Origin: Terrabacter sp. Ter38
GTDB lineage: Bacteria > Actinomycetota > Actinomycetes > Actinomycetales > Dermatophilaceae
Length of the DNA stretch: 64,000 nucleotides
Reading direction: 5' to 3'
NCBI RefSeq assembly: GCF_024519435.1
Contig: NZ_JALJRZ010000004.1
Coordinates: 248,001-312,000 of the forward strand
In this document: one piece after another, positions 49,144 to 57,586 of the stretch
How the letters are laid out: each line of letters begins with the position of its first letter
Numbering within the stretch: position 1 is the stretch's first letter
The notes under the pieces: model-generated
Told to the model about the DNA's origin: nothing
What the model saw: only the letters and a program-made list of their open reading frames with translations
Databases searched by the model: none
Made by a program: the position numbers and the translations under genes

Positions 49144-49380
49144 GTGGCTGAGCAGAAGGGTCACGGCCTGGTGATGCGAGCGTGGAGGCGGCGATTCCTC
49201 ATCGACGTGTGGGCCGAGCCCCGCGACGTCGACACGCTCCCGGCCGTCATCAGGGCCCGGGTGCGCGACATGGCCACGGACGAGGAGACCTACGTGGGAT
49301 CGTTCGCCGAGATCGAGCAGATCGTCGAGGCACGCCTCGACGACGACGGCGTGAGCCCGAGGCGTTGGGAGCGACCGTGA
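49144..49380 (+). CDS. small unknown protein, first gene of the eCIS operon
   Basis: The frame gives 78 residues from GTG 49144, or 68 from ATG 49174. The core is VMRAWRRRFLIDVWAEPRDVDTLP, then VRDMATDEETYVGSFAEIEQIVEARLDDDG, a small alpha/beta protein with a basic start and acidic end. I do not recognise a family. Its stop overlaps the next start (GTGA), which places it firmly in the eCIS operon. It could be a structural cap component or a regulator. Confidence 0.7.
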   Translation: MAEQKGHGLVMRAWRRRFLIDVWAEPRDVDTLPAVIRARVRDMATDEETYVGSFAEIEQIVEARLDDDGVSPRRWERP

Positions 49381-49919
49381 TCCGCGAGGTCAGCGAGGCG
49401 CTGCGAGACGTCATCCACCGGGCCACCCCCGACCTCGGGACGTGGATCGTGCTCCACTCGCTCTCGCAGGGCGACAAGACGGCCCTGCCGGACACCAAGG
49501 GCATCCTCGCGCTCATCGCGGTGGCCGAGCACCCGCACCTGCGCAACCGACCCCTCGTCGACGGGCTCACCGGCCTCGTCCGGGCGCCGCTGTCGCTCCA
49601 GCTGACCTACCTCGTCACCTACGTCGGCGACCACGACGAGGCGCAGACCCGGCTCGGCCGCGTCGTCCAGGCCTTCCACACGACGCCGATCGTGCGGCCG
49701 CCGGACCTGACGCCGCCGCTGTCGGACGAGGTCGAGAGCATCGCCGTCCGGCTGCTCGCGCCGAACGCCGACGAGCGCAACCAGGTCTGGGGGTCGCTCG
49801 GTCGGGCCGGGCGGCTCGCCCTCTTCTACGAGGTCGACGTCGCTCCGGTGCCGGTCCTCGAGCGGGACGGTCGCGGCCGGGTCCGCGAGCACCGCATCGA
49901 CTGGGTGGGGGCGACGTGA
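49377..49919 (+). CDS. DUF4255 (Pvc16/Afp16-like) tail terminator protein
   Basis: The 180-residue protein begins IREVSEALRDVIHRATP and continues with IAVAEHPHLRNRPLVDGLTGLVRAPLSLQLTYLVTYVGDHDEAQTRLGRVVQAFHTTPIV. That is the DUF4255 domain of eCIS tail-terminator/cap proteins (Pvc16, Afp16), related to phage gp3-type completion proteins. It caps the sheath-tube end and sets tube length with the tape measure. It is flanked by 4-nt overlaps on both sides. Confidence 0.9.
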   Translation: MIREVSEALRDVIHRATPDLGTWIVLHSLSQGDKTALPDTKGILALIAVAEHPHLRNRPLVDGLTGLVRAPLSLQLTYLVTYVGDHDEAQTRLGRVVQAFHTTPIVRPPDLTPPLSDEVESIAVRLLAPNADERNQVWGSLGRAGRLALFYEVDVAPVPVLERDGRGRVREHRIDWVGAT

Positions 49920-50527
49920 GCGTCCAGCCGGCGGCCCCGCACCTCGCAACGGTCACGACGACGCTGCGCCACACCGTGCGCCTCGTCCACGCCTCGACCG
50001 GGGCGCGGCTGCGCGGCCTCGACGCCCACCTCGAGCCGGCCCCGGCCGGCTGGACCCTCCGCGTGCTCCCGGACGTCCTCGTCGTCGCCGTCCGCGCCGA
50101 CGCCCCGGTGCCCGCCGTGCCGCCGAGGGTCGTGGTCACTCTGACGAACGGGGCGCTCGCCGACGTCCTCGTCGTACCGCCGCTCACCGGTCGACCCCCG
50201 CGGACCTTCGTCGTCGACCTCACCGCACCCGACGTCGAGGTCGTCGTCCACCCCGTCCCTTCGAGCCTGACCGTCGTCCTCACGACCCCGTCGACCGGAG
50301 CGCCGCGCACCGGTGTCGCCGTCACGGCGCGCGCGACTTCGGGTCCCGACCCGAAGCCGAGCGTCGCGCTCCCCGAAGTCGATCCGGGCACCTACCGGTC
50401 CGCGCCCGTCGAGTGGACCGCCGCCTTCACGCCGCTCGACCTGCTCGTCGGTGGCCAGCCGCTGCGCACGCTCTCCGTCGACGTCTCGAGGGCGACGACG
50501 ACCGTCCACCTCGTCGACACGACCTGA
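49916..50527 (+). CDS. beta-rich eCIS-associated protein of unknown function
   Basis: The 203-residue protein is almost all beta strand, with alternating Val/Thr/Ala and few helices, and looks like two sandwich domains (about 12-110 and 115-200). Segments include TLRHTVRLVHASTGARLRGLDAHLEPAPAGWTLRVLPD and LTVVLTTPSTGAPRTGVAVTARAT, resembling carboxypeptidase-regulatory-like or Ig-like folds. It lies between the cap and the sheath genes. It may decorate the particle surface or cap; no family is known to me. Confidence 0.7.
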   Translation: MSVQPAAPHLATVTTTLRHTVRLVHASTGARLRGLDAHLEPAPAGWTLRVLPDVLVVAVRADAPVPAVPPRVVVTLTNGALADVLVVPPLTGRPPRTFVVDLTAPDVEVVVHPVPSSLTVVLTTPSTGAPRTGVAVTARATSGPDPKPSVALPEVDPGTYRSAPVEWTAAFTPLDLLVGGQPLRTLSVDVSRATTTVHLVDTT

Positions 50528-50540
50528 CGACGGCGCCAAG

Positions 50541-50630
50541 GGCAACCACCGCACGACCCGCACCGCACCACACCACGACCCGCACCACGACCGAATCGCA
50601 CCCGAACCGCACCCCACCTGAACCGCACGA
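50541..50630 (+). promoter_or_regulatory. C-rich, G- and T-poor leader before the sheath gene
   Basis: By hand count these 90 bases are 47 C, 25 A, 16 G and only 2 T, with repeated CACGACC and GAACCGCAC words. Such unstructured C-rich RNA is what Rho loads on (rut), or what keeps an RBS open. It separates the upstream three-gene block from the sheath gene and could set their different expression. Confidence 0.45.
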
Positions 50631-50655
50631 CAGAGCACGAGCCGAGGAGGGCACC

Positions 50656-53271
50656 GTGACGACCTACCTTTCACCCGGCGTCTACGTCGAGGAGGTCCCC
50701 TCGGGGCCGCAACCGATCGCAGCCGCCCCCACGAGCGTCGTGGCCGTGCTCGGCACGACGCGCCGCGGGCCCGTCAAGGAGCCGACGCGTGTCACGGGAT
50801 GGGCCGACTTCGTGCGGACCTTCGGGGCCGCCACGTCGCGGGGCTTCACGGGGGAGTCGGTCTTCGGCTACTTCGAGAACGGCGGCCCCGCCGCCTGGAT
50901 CGTCCGGGTCGACCCGTCGACCGGCGCCTCGTGGACCGTCTTCGACGTCGCGGGCACGGAGAGCTTCGACATCGAGGCGAGCTCGCCCGGCACGTGGGGC
51001 AACGACCTGTCGGTCGCCGTCTCCGCCGACGAGTCGGCCGCGTCGGGCTCGTTCTACCGCGCGACGACGACGTCGGCGACGGGCGCCATCGCGAGCGGGG
51101 GGAACGGCACGATCGCTGTCGCCTCGACCGCGGGGCTCAAGCCCGGAGACACCGTCGCCCTGGTGGCTGCGCCGACGAGCGGGTCGGTCGCGGCACCGCC
51201 CACCGCGCTCGTGACGGCCCTGACCACGACGTCGATCACGGTCGGCAGCGCGAGCGCCGCCGTCACCCTCCCCGCTGGCTCGGTCGTCGCGAGCGCGGCC
51301 GCCGCGGCGGCCACCGCCGTCTTCCTCCCGTCCGGCAAGGGCTTCAAGAAGGGTGACGTCGTCGTCGCCGTCGCCCCCAACGGCACGCGCTCGAGCGCGG
51401 TCGTCACCGACGTCACGACCGCCGGCAGCGGGGTCACCCTGACCCTCGACGCGTCCCTCGGCGCCGTCCCCGGCGCGGCCTTCGTCCAGCGGCGCACCGA
51501 CTACCGGGCCACCGCGACGATCGCCGGCGCCCCGGCCGGGTCACCGCCGTCGCTCAACGTCTCGGCCTCGGCCCTCGCGTTCGACCGTCCGCTCACCGCG
51601 CCCATCGCGTCCGAGCTGACGGCGAGCGGCGTCGAGCACGCGGCAGCGCGCCTCACGACCAGTGACGGCCGCACCGCCTCCTGGCAGACGAACCGCTTCG
51701 TCGTCGTCGGCGCCACCGCCGCCCCGAGCGGCCCGGTCACCGTCAACGCGGCGGTCACGGCGGTCCTGCTCGCGGACTCGGGCCTCGGCATCACCGGGCT
51801 GTCCGCGGCCGACGTCGGCAACGCGTACGGCTTCCTCCCGGCGGGTGCCAAGGTGACCTTCACCGGCGCGGGGTCGACCCCCGCCGTCGTCGCGACCCGG
51901 ACGGCCGGCGGGTTCACGCTGGCTCCCGCGCCGGTCGCGACCGACACGTACACGGACGCGACGTTCACCCTCCAGGCCGACGCCGACGACGGCATCGCCG
52001 TCCGATGCGCCGTGGCGCCCCGGGTCGGCGACGTGCTCGGTCTCGGGACGGCCTACGCGCCGATCACGGGCGTCGACGCAGCGGGTGGCGACACGTACGT
52101 GCTCCGGTTCGCGGCCAGCACGGCCGTCTCCAACGCCGCCCAGGCGCGTTTCCCGCTGTATGCCGTCGAGTCGGCGTCCGTCGTGGCCGCGCGGTTCACG
52201 CTGGCGGTCTCCGTCGGCGGCGCCCCCGCCGAGACGTTCGGCGGCCTGTCCCTGAGCCCCGACCACCCGGCGTACTTCGCCAAGGACGACGTCGTCAACG
52301 GCGCCTCGTCGCTCGTCACCGTGACCGCGCGGGCCAGTGGTGCCCCGGCGGTGTCGCTCGCGGCGGCGCCGTTCTACACGGCCGTCGACCGGATCGGCGC
52401 CGACAAGGCCCCGACGAACGACGACTTCCGCGCCGGCCTGACCCGGCTCGAGGAGGTCGCCGAGCCGGCCATGGTCATCTGCCCGGACGCGCTGACGCTC
52501 GGCGACCCGCTCCTGCAGGCCGACCTCGTCGGCCAGGTCGTGACGCACTGCGAGAACTTCCGGCGCTTCGCCATCGTCGACGCGCCCGACCTCGACGACA
52601 CGGAGCTGCTGTCGTGGCGCAACACGACGCTCTCGAGCACGTATGCCGCCCTCTACGCGCCGCACCTGCAGATCGTCACGATCGACCCCGACTCGATCGA
52701 CCGCTTCACGACCGTGCCGCCGTCGGGCTTCGTCGCCGGGGTCTTCGCCCGCACCGACCGGCTGCGCGGCGTGCACAAGGCGCCCGGGAACGAGACGGTC
52801 ACCGGCATCGTCGGGCTCTCGCAGGCCTACACCCAGCGCCGGCAGGACCTGCTCAACCCCGGCGGCGTCAACCTCATCCGAGCCTTCCCGGGCCGCGGCA
52901 CGAGGCTCTGGGGTGCCCGCAACGCGACCGACGACACGACGTGGCGCTACGTCAACGTCCGTCGGCTCTTCAACATGGTCGAGACGTCGGTCGACCGCGC
53001 CACCCAGTGGGTCGTCTTCGAGCCCAACACCGCCCAGACGTGGATCCGCGTCAAGGTCTCGGTGGAGAACTTTCTCGACCAGCAGTGGCGTGCAGGGGCG
53101 CTCGCGGGCACCAAGCCGGAGCAGGCCTACCGCGTGCGCGTCGGGCTCGGCGAGACGATGACGGAGACGGACATCGACCTCGGGCTCATCATCACCGAGG
53201 TCGCGATCGCGCCGGCCAAGCCCGCGGAGTTCGTCGTCTTCCGCTTCAGCCACAAGCGGCTGTCCGAGTGA
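50656..53271 (+). CDS. contractile sheath protein with large internal insertion
   Basis: The 871-residue protein begins like tail sheath proteins (TYLSPGVYVEEVPSGPQPIAAAPTSVVAVLG, then FGYFENGGPAAWIVRVD). It ends like them too (VPPSGFVAGVFARTDRLRGVHKAPGN, NVRRLFNMVETSVDRATQWVVFEPN, IDLGLIITEVAIAPAKPAEFVVFRF). About 450 residues between 125 and 580 are extra, Thr/Ala/Val-rich beta domains with repeated GDTVALVA/GDVVVAVA units. Typical eCIS sheaths are 350-500 residues, and AFP uses three genes; only one is here. GAGGAGG precedes the GTG. Confidence 0.9.
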   Translation: MTTYLSPGVYVEEVPSGPQPIAAAPTSVVAVLGTTRRGPVKEPTRVTGWADFVRTFGAATSRGFTGESVFGYFENGGPAAWIVRVDPSTGASWTVFDVAGTESFDIEASSPGTWGNDLSVAVSADESAASGSFYRATTTSATGAIASGGNGTIAVASTAGLKPGDTVALVAAPTSGSVAAPPTALVTALTTTSITVGSASAAVTLPAGSVVASAAAAAATAVFLPSGKGFKKGDVVVAVAPNGTRSSAVVTDVTTAGSGVTLTLDASLGAVPGAAFVQRRTDYRATATIAGAPAGSPPSLNVSASALAFDRPLTAPIASELTASGVEHAAARLTTSDGRTASWQTNRFVVVGATAAPSGPVTVNAAVTAVLLADSGLGITGLSAADVGNAYGFLPAGAKVTFTGAGSTPAVVATRTAGGFTLAPAPVATDTYTDATFTLQADADDGIAVRCAVAPRVGDVLGLGTAYAPITGVDAAGGDTYVLRFAASTAVSNAAQARFPLYAVESASVVAARFTLAVSVGGAPAETFGGLSLSPDHPAYFAKDDVVNGASSLVTVTARASGAPAVSLAAAPFYTAVDRIGADKAPTNDDFRAGLTRLEEVAEPAMVICPDALTLGDPLLQADLVGQVVTHCENFRRFAIVDAPDLDDTELLSWRNTTLSSTYAALYAPHLQIVTIDPDSIDRFTTVPPSGFVAGVFARTDRLRGVHKAPGNETVTGIVGLSQAYTQRRQDLLNPGGVNLIRAFPGRGTRLWGARNATDDTTWRYVNVRRLFNMVETSVDRATQWVVFEPNTAQTWIRVKVSVENFLDQQWRAGALAGTKPEQAYRVRVGLGETMTETDIDLGLIITEVAIAPAKPAEFVVFRFSHKRLSE

Positions 53272-53332
53272 CCCGCCGTGACCAGCCGACGCACACGCCG
53301 CCTGAATCCTCTTGTGAGCCAAGGAGCCTGAC

Positions 53333-53770
53333 ATGTATCCCATGACCACCCTGCACTTCACCGTCAGCTGGGGCGACCGCCAGCAGACCTCGAGCTTCTC
53401 GGAGGTGAGCGGGCTGACGATGGAGGCCGAGGTCGTCGAGTACCGCGGCGGCGCGGACCCGCAGTTCTCGACGCGCAAGCAGCCCGGGCTGCGCAAGTTC
53501 TCCAACGTCACCCTCAAGCGGGGCATCGCCCCGACGGAGGCCGGCAACGGGCTCTTCGAGTGGTACAACTCCATCACCATCGGCGCGGTCGAGCGGCGCG
53601 ACGTCACGGTGAGCCTCCTCAACGAGGAGCGCGAGCCGGTCATGACGTGGAAGATCAAGGAGGCCTGGCCGGTCAAGATCGAGGGCCCCGGCCTCAAGTC
53701 GACCGGCACCGACGTCGCCATCGAGTCGGTCGAGTTCGCCTGCGAGGGCATCGAGATCGAGGCGAAGTAG
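53333..53770 (+). CDS. inner tube protein (gp19/Hcp-like, Afp1 type)
   Basis: The 145-residue protein matches the eCIS tube family: HFTVSWGDRQQTSSFSEVSGLTMEAEVVEYRGGADPQFSTRKQPGLRKFSNVTLKRG, then WYNSITIGAVERRDVTVSLLNEE and IKEAWPVKIEGPGLKSTGTDVAIESVEFACEG. It would stack as hexamers inside the sheath. AAGGAG precedes ATG 53333. Confidence 0.92.
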   Translation: MYPMTTLHFTVSWGDRQQTSSFSEVSGLTMEAEVVEYRGGADPQFSTRKQPGLRKFSNVTLKRGIAPTEAGNGLFEWYNSITIGAVERRDVTVSLLNEEREPVMTWKIKEAWPVKIEGPGLKSTGTDVAIESVEFACEGIEIEAK

Positions 53771-53773
53771 CCG

Positions 53774-54235
53774 ATGCTCCCGCTCGCCTCACCCGCGCTC
53801 GTGCCGTTCACGACGGCGCACTTCGTGCTGGCCATCGACGGGCTCACGTCCGTCAGTTTCAGCAAGTGCACCGGGCTCGCGGGTGAGGTCGCCGTCGAGG
53901 AGTACCAGGAGGGCGGCGAGAACCGCTTCGCCCACCGCTTCCCGACGCGGGCGTCCTTCCCCAACCTCGTCCTCAACCAGGGCGCCGGCCCCCTCCAGGA
54001 GCTGTGGGACTGGTTCTACGAGTTCCACGTCACGGGTGTCGTGACGCCGCGCGACGGGACCGTCGTGCTCATGAGCACCGTCGAGGGCGCGCTCGCGCCG
54101 GTCCGCGTGTGGGCCTTCACGCGCGGCTGGCCGGTCAAGCTCACCGGCCCCGACCTCGATGCCCAGAGCTCGGCTGTCGCCGTCGAGGCCGTCGAGATCG
54201 CCCACCACGGGCTCGTCCTCAAGAAGGTGGTCTGA
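53774..54235 (+). CDS. second tube/tube-initiator protein (Afp5 type)
   Basis: The 153-residue protein is related to the first tube protein but distinct: HFVLAIDGLTSVSFSKCTGLAGEVAVEEYQEGGENRFAHRFPTRASFPNLVLNQGAGPLQELWDWFYEF, then FTRGWPVKLTGPDLDAQSSAVAVEAVEIAHHGL. In eCIS such paralogues form the first ring on the baseplate hub. The start is 3 nt after the tube stop. Confidence 0.9.
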   Translation: MLPLASPALVPFTTAHFVLAIDGLTSVSFSKCTGLAGEVAVEEYQEGGENRFAHRFPTRASFPNLVLNQGAGPLQELWDWFYEFHVTGVVTPRDGTVVLMSTVEGALAPVRVWAFTRGWPVKLTGPDLDAQSSAVAVEAVEIAHHGLVLKKVV

Positions 54236-54403
54236 GTGCCCGTCGTCATCAGCGAGATCGTCACCGAGGTCGTCGTCGCACCGAGGACGGATGCCCCCGG
54301 GCCGGCGCCCGACGCGCCGCTCGGTGACGCCGCCATCGAAGCCATCGTGCGGCGGTCGGTGGAGCGGGTCCTCGAGGTGCTCCGGCGGGAGTGGGACCGG
54401 TGA
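54236..54403 (+). CDS. small DUF5908-like eCIS protein
   Basis: This 55-residue frame (GTG 54236) begins right after the preceding stop and ends in a GTGA overlap with the next gene. It starts MPVVISEIVTEVVVAP and ends with a basic helix VRRSVERVLEVLRREWDR. Short proteins starting MPV-I-EL/I with a polar middle (DUF5908) occupy this position in many eCIS clusters. Their role is not known; baseplate assembly is a guess. Confidence 0.75.
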   Translation: MPVVISEIVTEVVVAPRTDAPGPAPDAPLGDAAIEAIVRRSVERVLEVLRREWDR

Positions 54404-55074
54404 ACCTCACGGCCACCCAGCTGACCAAGCTGACCATCGACGCGTACGCCGACCTGAAGTTCGAGCAGCCCGCCGGGCTGCGCTGGCAGGCCCTGCTCAA
54501 CCCGACCGAGCTGTCCTTCTCGCGCAAGAACCTCTACCAGGCGACGCAGTCGGCCGGCACGTCTGCGCCGCAGCAGTCCTTCAGCGGTGGCGAGCCCGAC
54601 CAGGTGCAGATCGACCTGTTGCTCGACGGCACCGGGGTCGTCGGCGAGCCCGGTGGCATCGGTGAGCTGCTCGACGCCCTCCTCGCGCTGACGAAGTTCC
54701 AGGGCGACACGCACCAGCCCTACTACGTGCACTGCTACTGGGGGCGGTTCAGCTTCCGCGGCATCCTGACCCAGGCCGACGTGACGTACAAGCTCTTCAA
54801 CCGGGCGGGGGAGCCGCTGCGGGCGACGGTCAAGCTGTCACTCAAGGAGGCGCTGTCACCGCAGGAGGTTGCCGCCGAGGACCGGCCGGCCTCGCCCGAC
54901 CTCTACCAGACGTGGCTCGTCACGGACGGCGACGCCCTCGACGCCATCGCCGCCCGGGTCTACGGTGACCCCGCCTACTGGCGCCCGCTGGCGGCGGCCA
55001 ACCGGCTGACCAACCCGCGCGGGCTCACCACCGGGCAGCTGCTCCTGCTCCCGCCGCTGGGGACGACCCGATGA
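54400..55074 (+). CDS. LysM-containing baseplate hub protein (Afp7/gp53-like)
   Basis: The 224-residue protein has an N-terminal CIS-tube-type domain (LTIDAYADLKFEQPAGLRWQALLNPTELSFSRKNLYQATQSAG, then GGEPDQVQIDLLLDGTGVVG and YYVHCYWGRFSFRGILTQADVTYKLFNRAGEPLRATVKLSLKEAL). A C-terminal LysM (LVTDGDALDAIAARVYGDPAYWRPLAAANRLTNP) follows. It links the tube to the spike. GTG 54400 is chosen for its GTGA overlap; GTG 54391 is possible. Confidence 0.9.
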   Translation: MNLTATQLTKLTIDAYADLKFEQPAGLRWQALLNPTELSFSRKNLYQATQSAGTSAPQQSFSGGEPDQVQIDLLLDGTGVVGEPGGIGELLDALLALTKFQGDTHQPYYVHCYWGRFSFRGILTQADVTYKLFNRAGEPLRATVKLSLKEALSPQEVAAEDRPASPDLYQTWLVTDGDALDAIAARVYGDPAYWRPLAAANRLTNPRGLTTGQLLLLPPLGTTR

Positions 55075-56822
55075 CCGCGCCGACGACCCAGCGCGACCGA
55101 CCGGCCTTCGAGGTGCGGGTCGGCGGGACCGCGCTCGAGCCGATCGTCGCCGCCGACGTCGTCGAGCTCGAGGTGCACGAGGAGGTCGGTCGCCACGGGC
55201 GGCTCACGCTCCTCGTCCAGAACTGGGACGCCGACCAGCGCGTCGTGCGGCACAGCGACGACGGGCCGTTCACTCCCGGAGCGGGCATCGCGGTCTCCGT
55301 CGGCTACCACTCCGACCTCACTGAGGTCTTCGACGGCGTCATCGCCTCGCTGACGACGCACTTCCCGAGCGGCAGCCCTCCCGTGCTCCGGGTCGAGGGC
55401 CGGTCGCGGTCGGTCCTCATGGACCACCCGCCGCGGTCGCGCCAGCTCGCCGATGTCACCGACGCCGACATCGCCTCCGCCGTCGCTGCCGACTACTCGC
55501 TCGAGACCGACGCGGCCGACGGCGTCACCCACCCCTTCTGGGCCAGCGACCGGGTCAGCGACTGGGATGCCCTGACGACCCGGGCGTGCGAGCTCGGCTG
55601 GGTCCTGTTCGTCCGCGGCACGAAGCTCGTGCTCCGGCCGCCGTCGGCCGCGCAGAACCCGCTCGAGCTCGACTGGACCCGGTCGCTCGTCGAGCTGCAC
55701 CTCACCGAGGACCTGACCCGGGCCATCGACACCGCGGTCGGGGTCGGCTGGGACGTCGACGCCGCCGAGGCGACCGAGAGCGAGCAGAGCGCGAGCGCGG
55801 CCGACCTCGACGTCGGTGACCGGCAGAGTCACTCGGCGGCCGTCGGCGACGCCGGGTGGCCGCTGCGAGCCGAGCGTGTCGAGTCGGACGCGGTCGGTGC
55901 CGCCGACGAGGCCGACGCGAGAGCCGTTGCCGCCCAAAGGCGCTCCGCCCTCGGGCACGTCCACGGCACCGGCGTCGTGCAGGGCGAGCCGGGGCTGCGC
56001 TGCGACGGCTGGCTCTCCATCGCCGGTGTCGGACGGCGGATGTCCGGACCGCACTACGTCACCGCTGCACGACACCGGCTCTCGGCCCGGGGCTACGTCA
56101 CCGAGTTCCAGGTGGGATCGCCCCCGCGGCTCGTGCCGCGGGCAGCGGCCGACGACGGGTCGGGGCGCCGCGGCGACCGCGGACCGGCGCTCGGGATCGG
56201 CCTCGTCGAGGCGCTCGACGACCCGGCGTCGCTCAACCGGGTCAAGGTGCGCCTGCCCTGGCGCAGCGACGGCGGTGACGGCGTCTGGGCTCGCCTCTCC
56301 AACGTCGACGCGGGCGACGGCTACGGGGCCGTCATCGCCCCTGCCGTCGGGCAAGAGGTGCTCGTCGGCTTCGTCGGCGGCGACCCGGCACACCCCGTCG
56401 TCCTGGGCTCGCTCTACAACGGGAGCCAGCAGCCCCCCTTCACCGTCGACCCGGACACGAACGCCGTGCGAGCGCTCGTCTCGCCCGACCAGCACACCCT
56501 CCGCCTCGAGGACGGCACCGACAGCGCCGTGACTCTCAAGACCGGCAAGGGCCACTCGATCCTGCTGTCCGACAAGGACTCCGAGGTCGTCATCACCCAC
56601 AAGGACAGCGGCAACGCGATCCGCCTGTCCGCCGACGGCATCGAGCTGACGGCGGCGCAGGGCGACATCACCCTCTCGTCGTCGTCCGGGACCATCTCGC
56701 TCGACTCGCTCAAGCTCGCCGCCAAGGCGTCCGGCCCGTCGAGCATCGAGAGCTCGGCGACCCTCGACGTCAAGGCCTCGGGATCCCTGGGCCTCAAGGG
56801 GTCCCTCGTGACCATCAACTGA
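55071..56822 (+). CDS. VgrG-like spike protein (Afp8 type)
   Basis: The 583-residue protein has a gp27-like hub (FEVRVGGTALEPIVAADVVELEVHEEVGRHGRLTLLVQNWD, VSVGYHSDLTEVFDGVIASLTTHFP), then an OB-fold gp5-like domain (VKVRLPWRSDGGDGVWARLSNVDAGDGYGAVIAPAVGQEVLVGFVGGDPAHPVVLGSLYNG). A C-terminal triple-stranded beta-helix follows, with short repeats (HSILLSDKDSEVVITHKDSGNAIRLSADGIELTAAQGDITL). There is no extra enzymatic domain. ATGA overlap with the previous gene. Confidence 0.93.
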   Translation: MTAPTTQRDRPAFEVRVGGTALEPIVAADVVELEVHEEVGRHGRLTLLVQNWDADQRVVRHSDDGPFTPGAGIAVSVGYHSDLTEVFDGVIASLTTHFPSGSPPVLRVEGRSRSVLMDHPPRSRQLADVTDADIASAVAADYSLETDAADGVTHPFWASDRVSDWDALTTRACELGWVLFVRGTKLVLRPPSAAQNPLELDWTRSLVELHLTEDLTRAIDTAVGVGWDVDAAEATESEQSASAADLDVGDRQSHSAAVGDAGWPLRAERVESDAVGAADEADARAVAAQRRSALGHVHGTGVVQGEPGLRCDGWLSIAGVGRRMSGPHYVTAARHRLSARGYVTEFQVGSPPRLVPRAAADDGSGRRGDRGPALGIGLVEALDDPASLNRVKVRLPWRSDGGDGVWARLSNVDAGDGYGAVIAPAVGQEVLVGFVGGDPAHPVVLGSLYNGSQQPPFTVDPDTNAVRALVSPDQHTLRLEDGTDSAVTLKTGKGHSILLSDKDSEVVITHKDSGNAIRLSADGIELTAAQGDITLSSSSGTISLDSLKLAAKASGPSSIESSATLDVKASGSLGLKGSLVTIN

Positions 56823-56879
56823 CCGGACGCCGCACGTCCGGACCAGTCCACACCACCGATCATCCAACGAGGAGGAGAC

Positions 56880-57155
56880 ATGCCGGGGGCAGCACGCGTC
56901 GGTGACACCACCGCGCACGGGGGCACGGTCGTCGGGCCGGGCGTCGCCACCGTGCTCATCGCCGGGATGCCGGCCGCCGTCCTCGGGGACATGCACGCCT
57001 GCGTCATCCCGCCGCCCTCGCACATCCCGGCCAGCCCGTTCGTCGCGGGCTCCGCGACCGTCCTCGTCCAGGGCCGACCAGCCCTGCGCGCCGGTGATGC
57101 CTGCGGCTGCGGCGCCTCGGTCGTCGTGGGCAGCCCGACGGTGGTGATCGGATGA
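56880..57155 (+). CDS. PAAR spike-tip protein
   Basis: The 91-residue PAAR-like protein has repeated turns GDTTAHGGTVVGPGVATVLIAGMPAAVLGDMHACVIPP, then GSATVLVQGRPALRAGDACGCGASVVVGSPTVVIG. His and Cys residues (His13, His39, Cys41, Cys75, Cys77) could bind the tip metal ion. It sharpens the VgrG spike. A strong RBS (GAGGAGGAG) suggests independent initiation after the only real gap in this part of the operon. Confidence 0.92.
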   Translation: MPGAARVGDTTAHGGTVVGPGVATVLIAGMPAAVLGDMHACVIPPPSHIPASPFVAGSATVLVQGRPALRAGDACGCGASVVVGSPTVVIG

Positions 57156-57586
57156 GCACCAGCGACTACCCGCAGGTCGGACGCGGCTGGGCGTTCCCGC
57201 CGCGCTGGGAGCGCGCGGGCGGCGACGGCACCGGCACCACCGGGTCCGTCGAGCTCGTGACGAACGACGGCGCCGAGCACGTCGGGGAGGCGCTCGTGCT
57301 GCTCCTGCGCACGATGATCGGCAGCCGCGTCATGCGACCGGACCTCGGGGCCGGCGTCGACCGCTACGTCTTCGAGCCGCGCACGTCGGAGGCCTGCCAC
57401 CGGCTCGCCGACGACGTCCGCCGGGCCCTCGTGCTCGGCGAGCCGCGGGTCATCGTCGACGCCGTCGACGCGGTGCCGGCCGGTGAGGCCGACGACCGGG
57501 TCGACGTCACCATCGAGTTCCGCATCGACCGGCACCGGCGGCCGACGAGTCTCGTCGTGCCCTTCTACCTGGCCGGTGCGTCATGA
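57152..57586 (+). CDS. gp25-like baseplate wedge protein
   Basis: The 144-residue protein has the gp25 fold: GWAFPPRWERAGGDGTGTTGSVELVTNDGAEHVGEALVLLLRTMIGSRVMRPDLGAGVDRYVFEPRTSEACHRLADDVRRALVLGEPRVIVDAVDAV. The usual EPR motif is present as EPR in GEPRVIV. It joins the baseplate to the sheath. It overlaps both neighbours by 4 nt. Confidence 0.92.
   Translation: MSTSDYPQVGRGWAFPPRWERAGGDGTGTTGSVELVTNDGAEHVGEALVLLLRTMIGSRVMRPDLGAGVDRYVFEPRTSEACHRLADDVRRALVLGEPRVIVDAVDAVPAGEADDRVDVTIEFRIDRHRRPTSLVVPFYLAGAS

Noticed and set aside
51541-53976. 811-residue minus-strand open frame across the sheath and tube genes
   Set aside because: It is the antisense shadow of GC-rich third positions. The plus strand encodes clear sheath and tube proteins, and the minus frame is Arg/Gly/Asp-rich with no motif. 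The same applies to the long minus frames at 6863-8200, 14060-15697 and 54975-57023.
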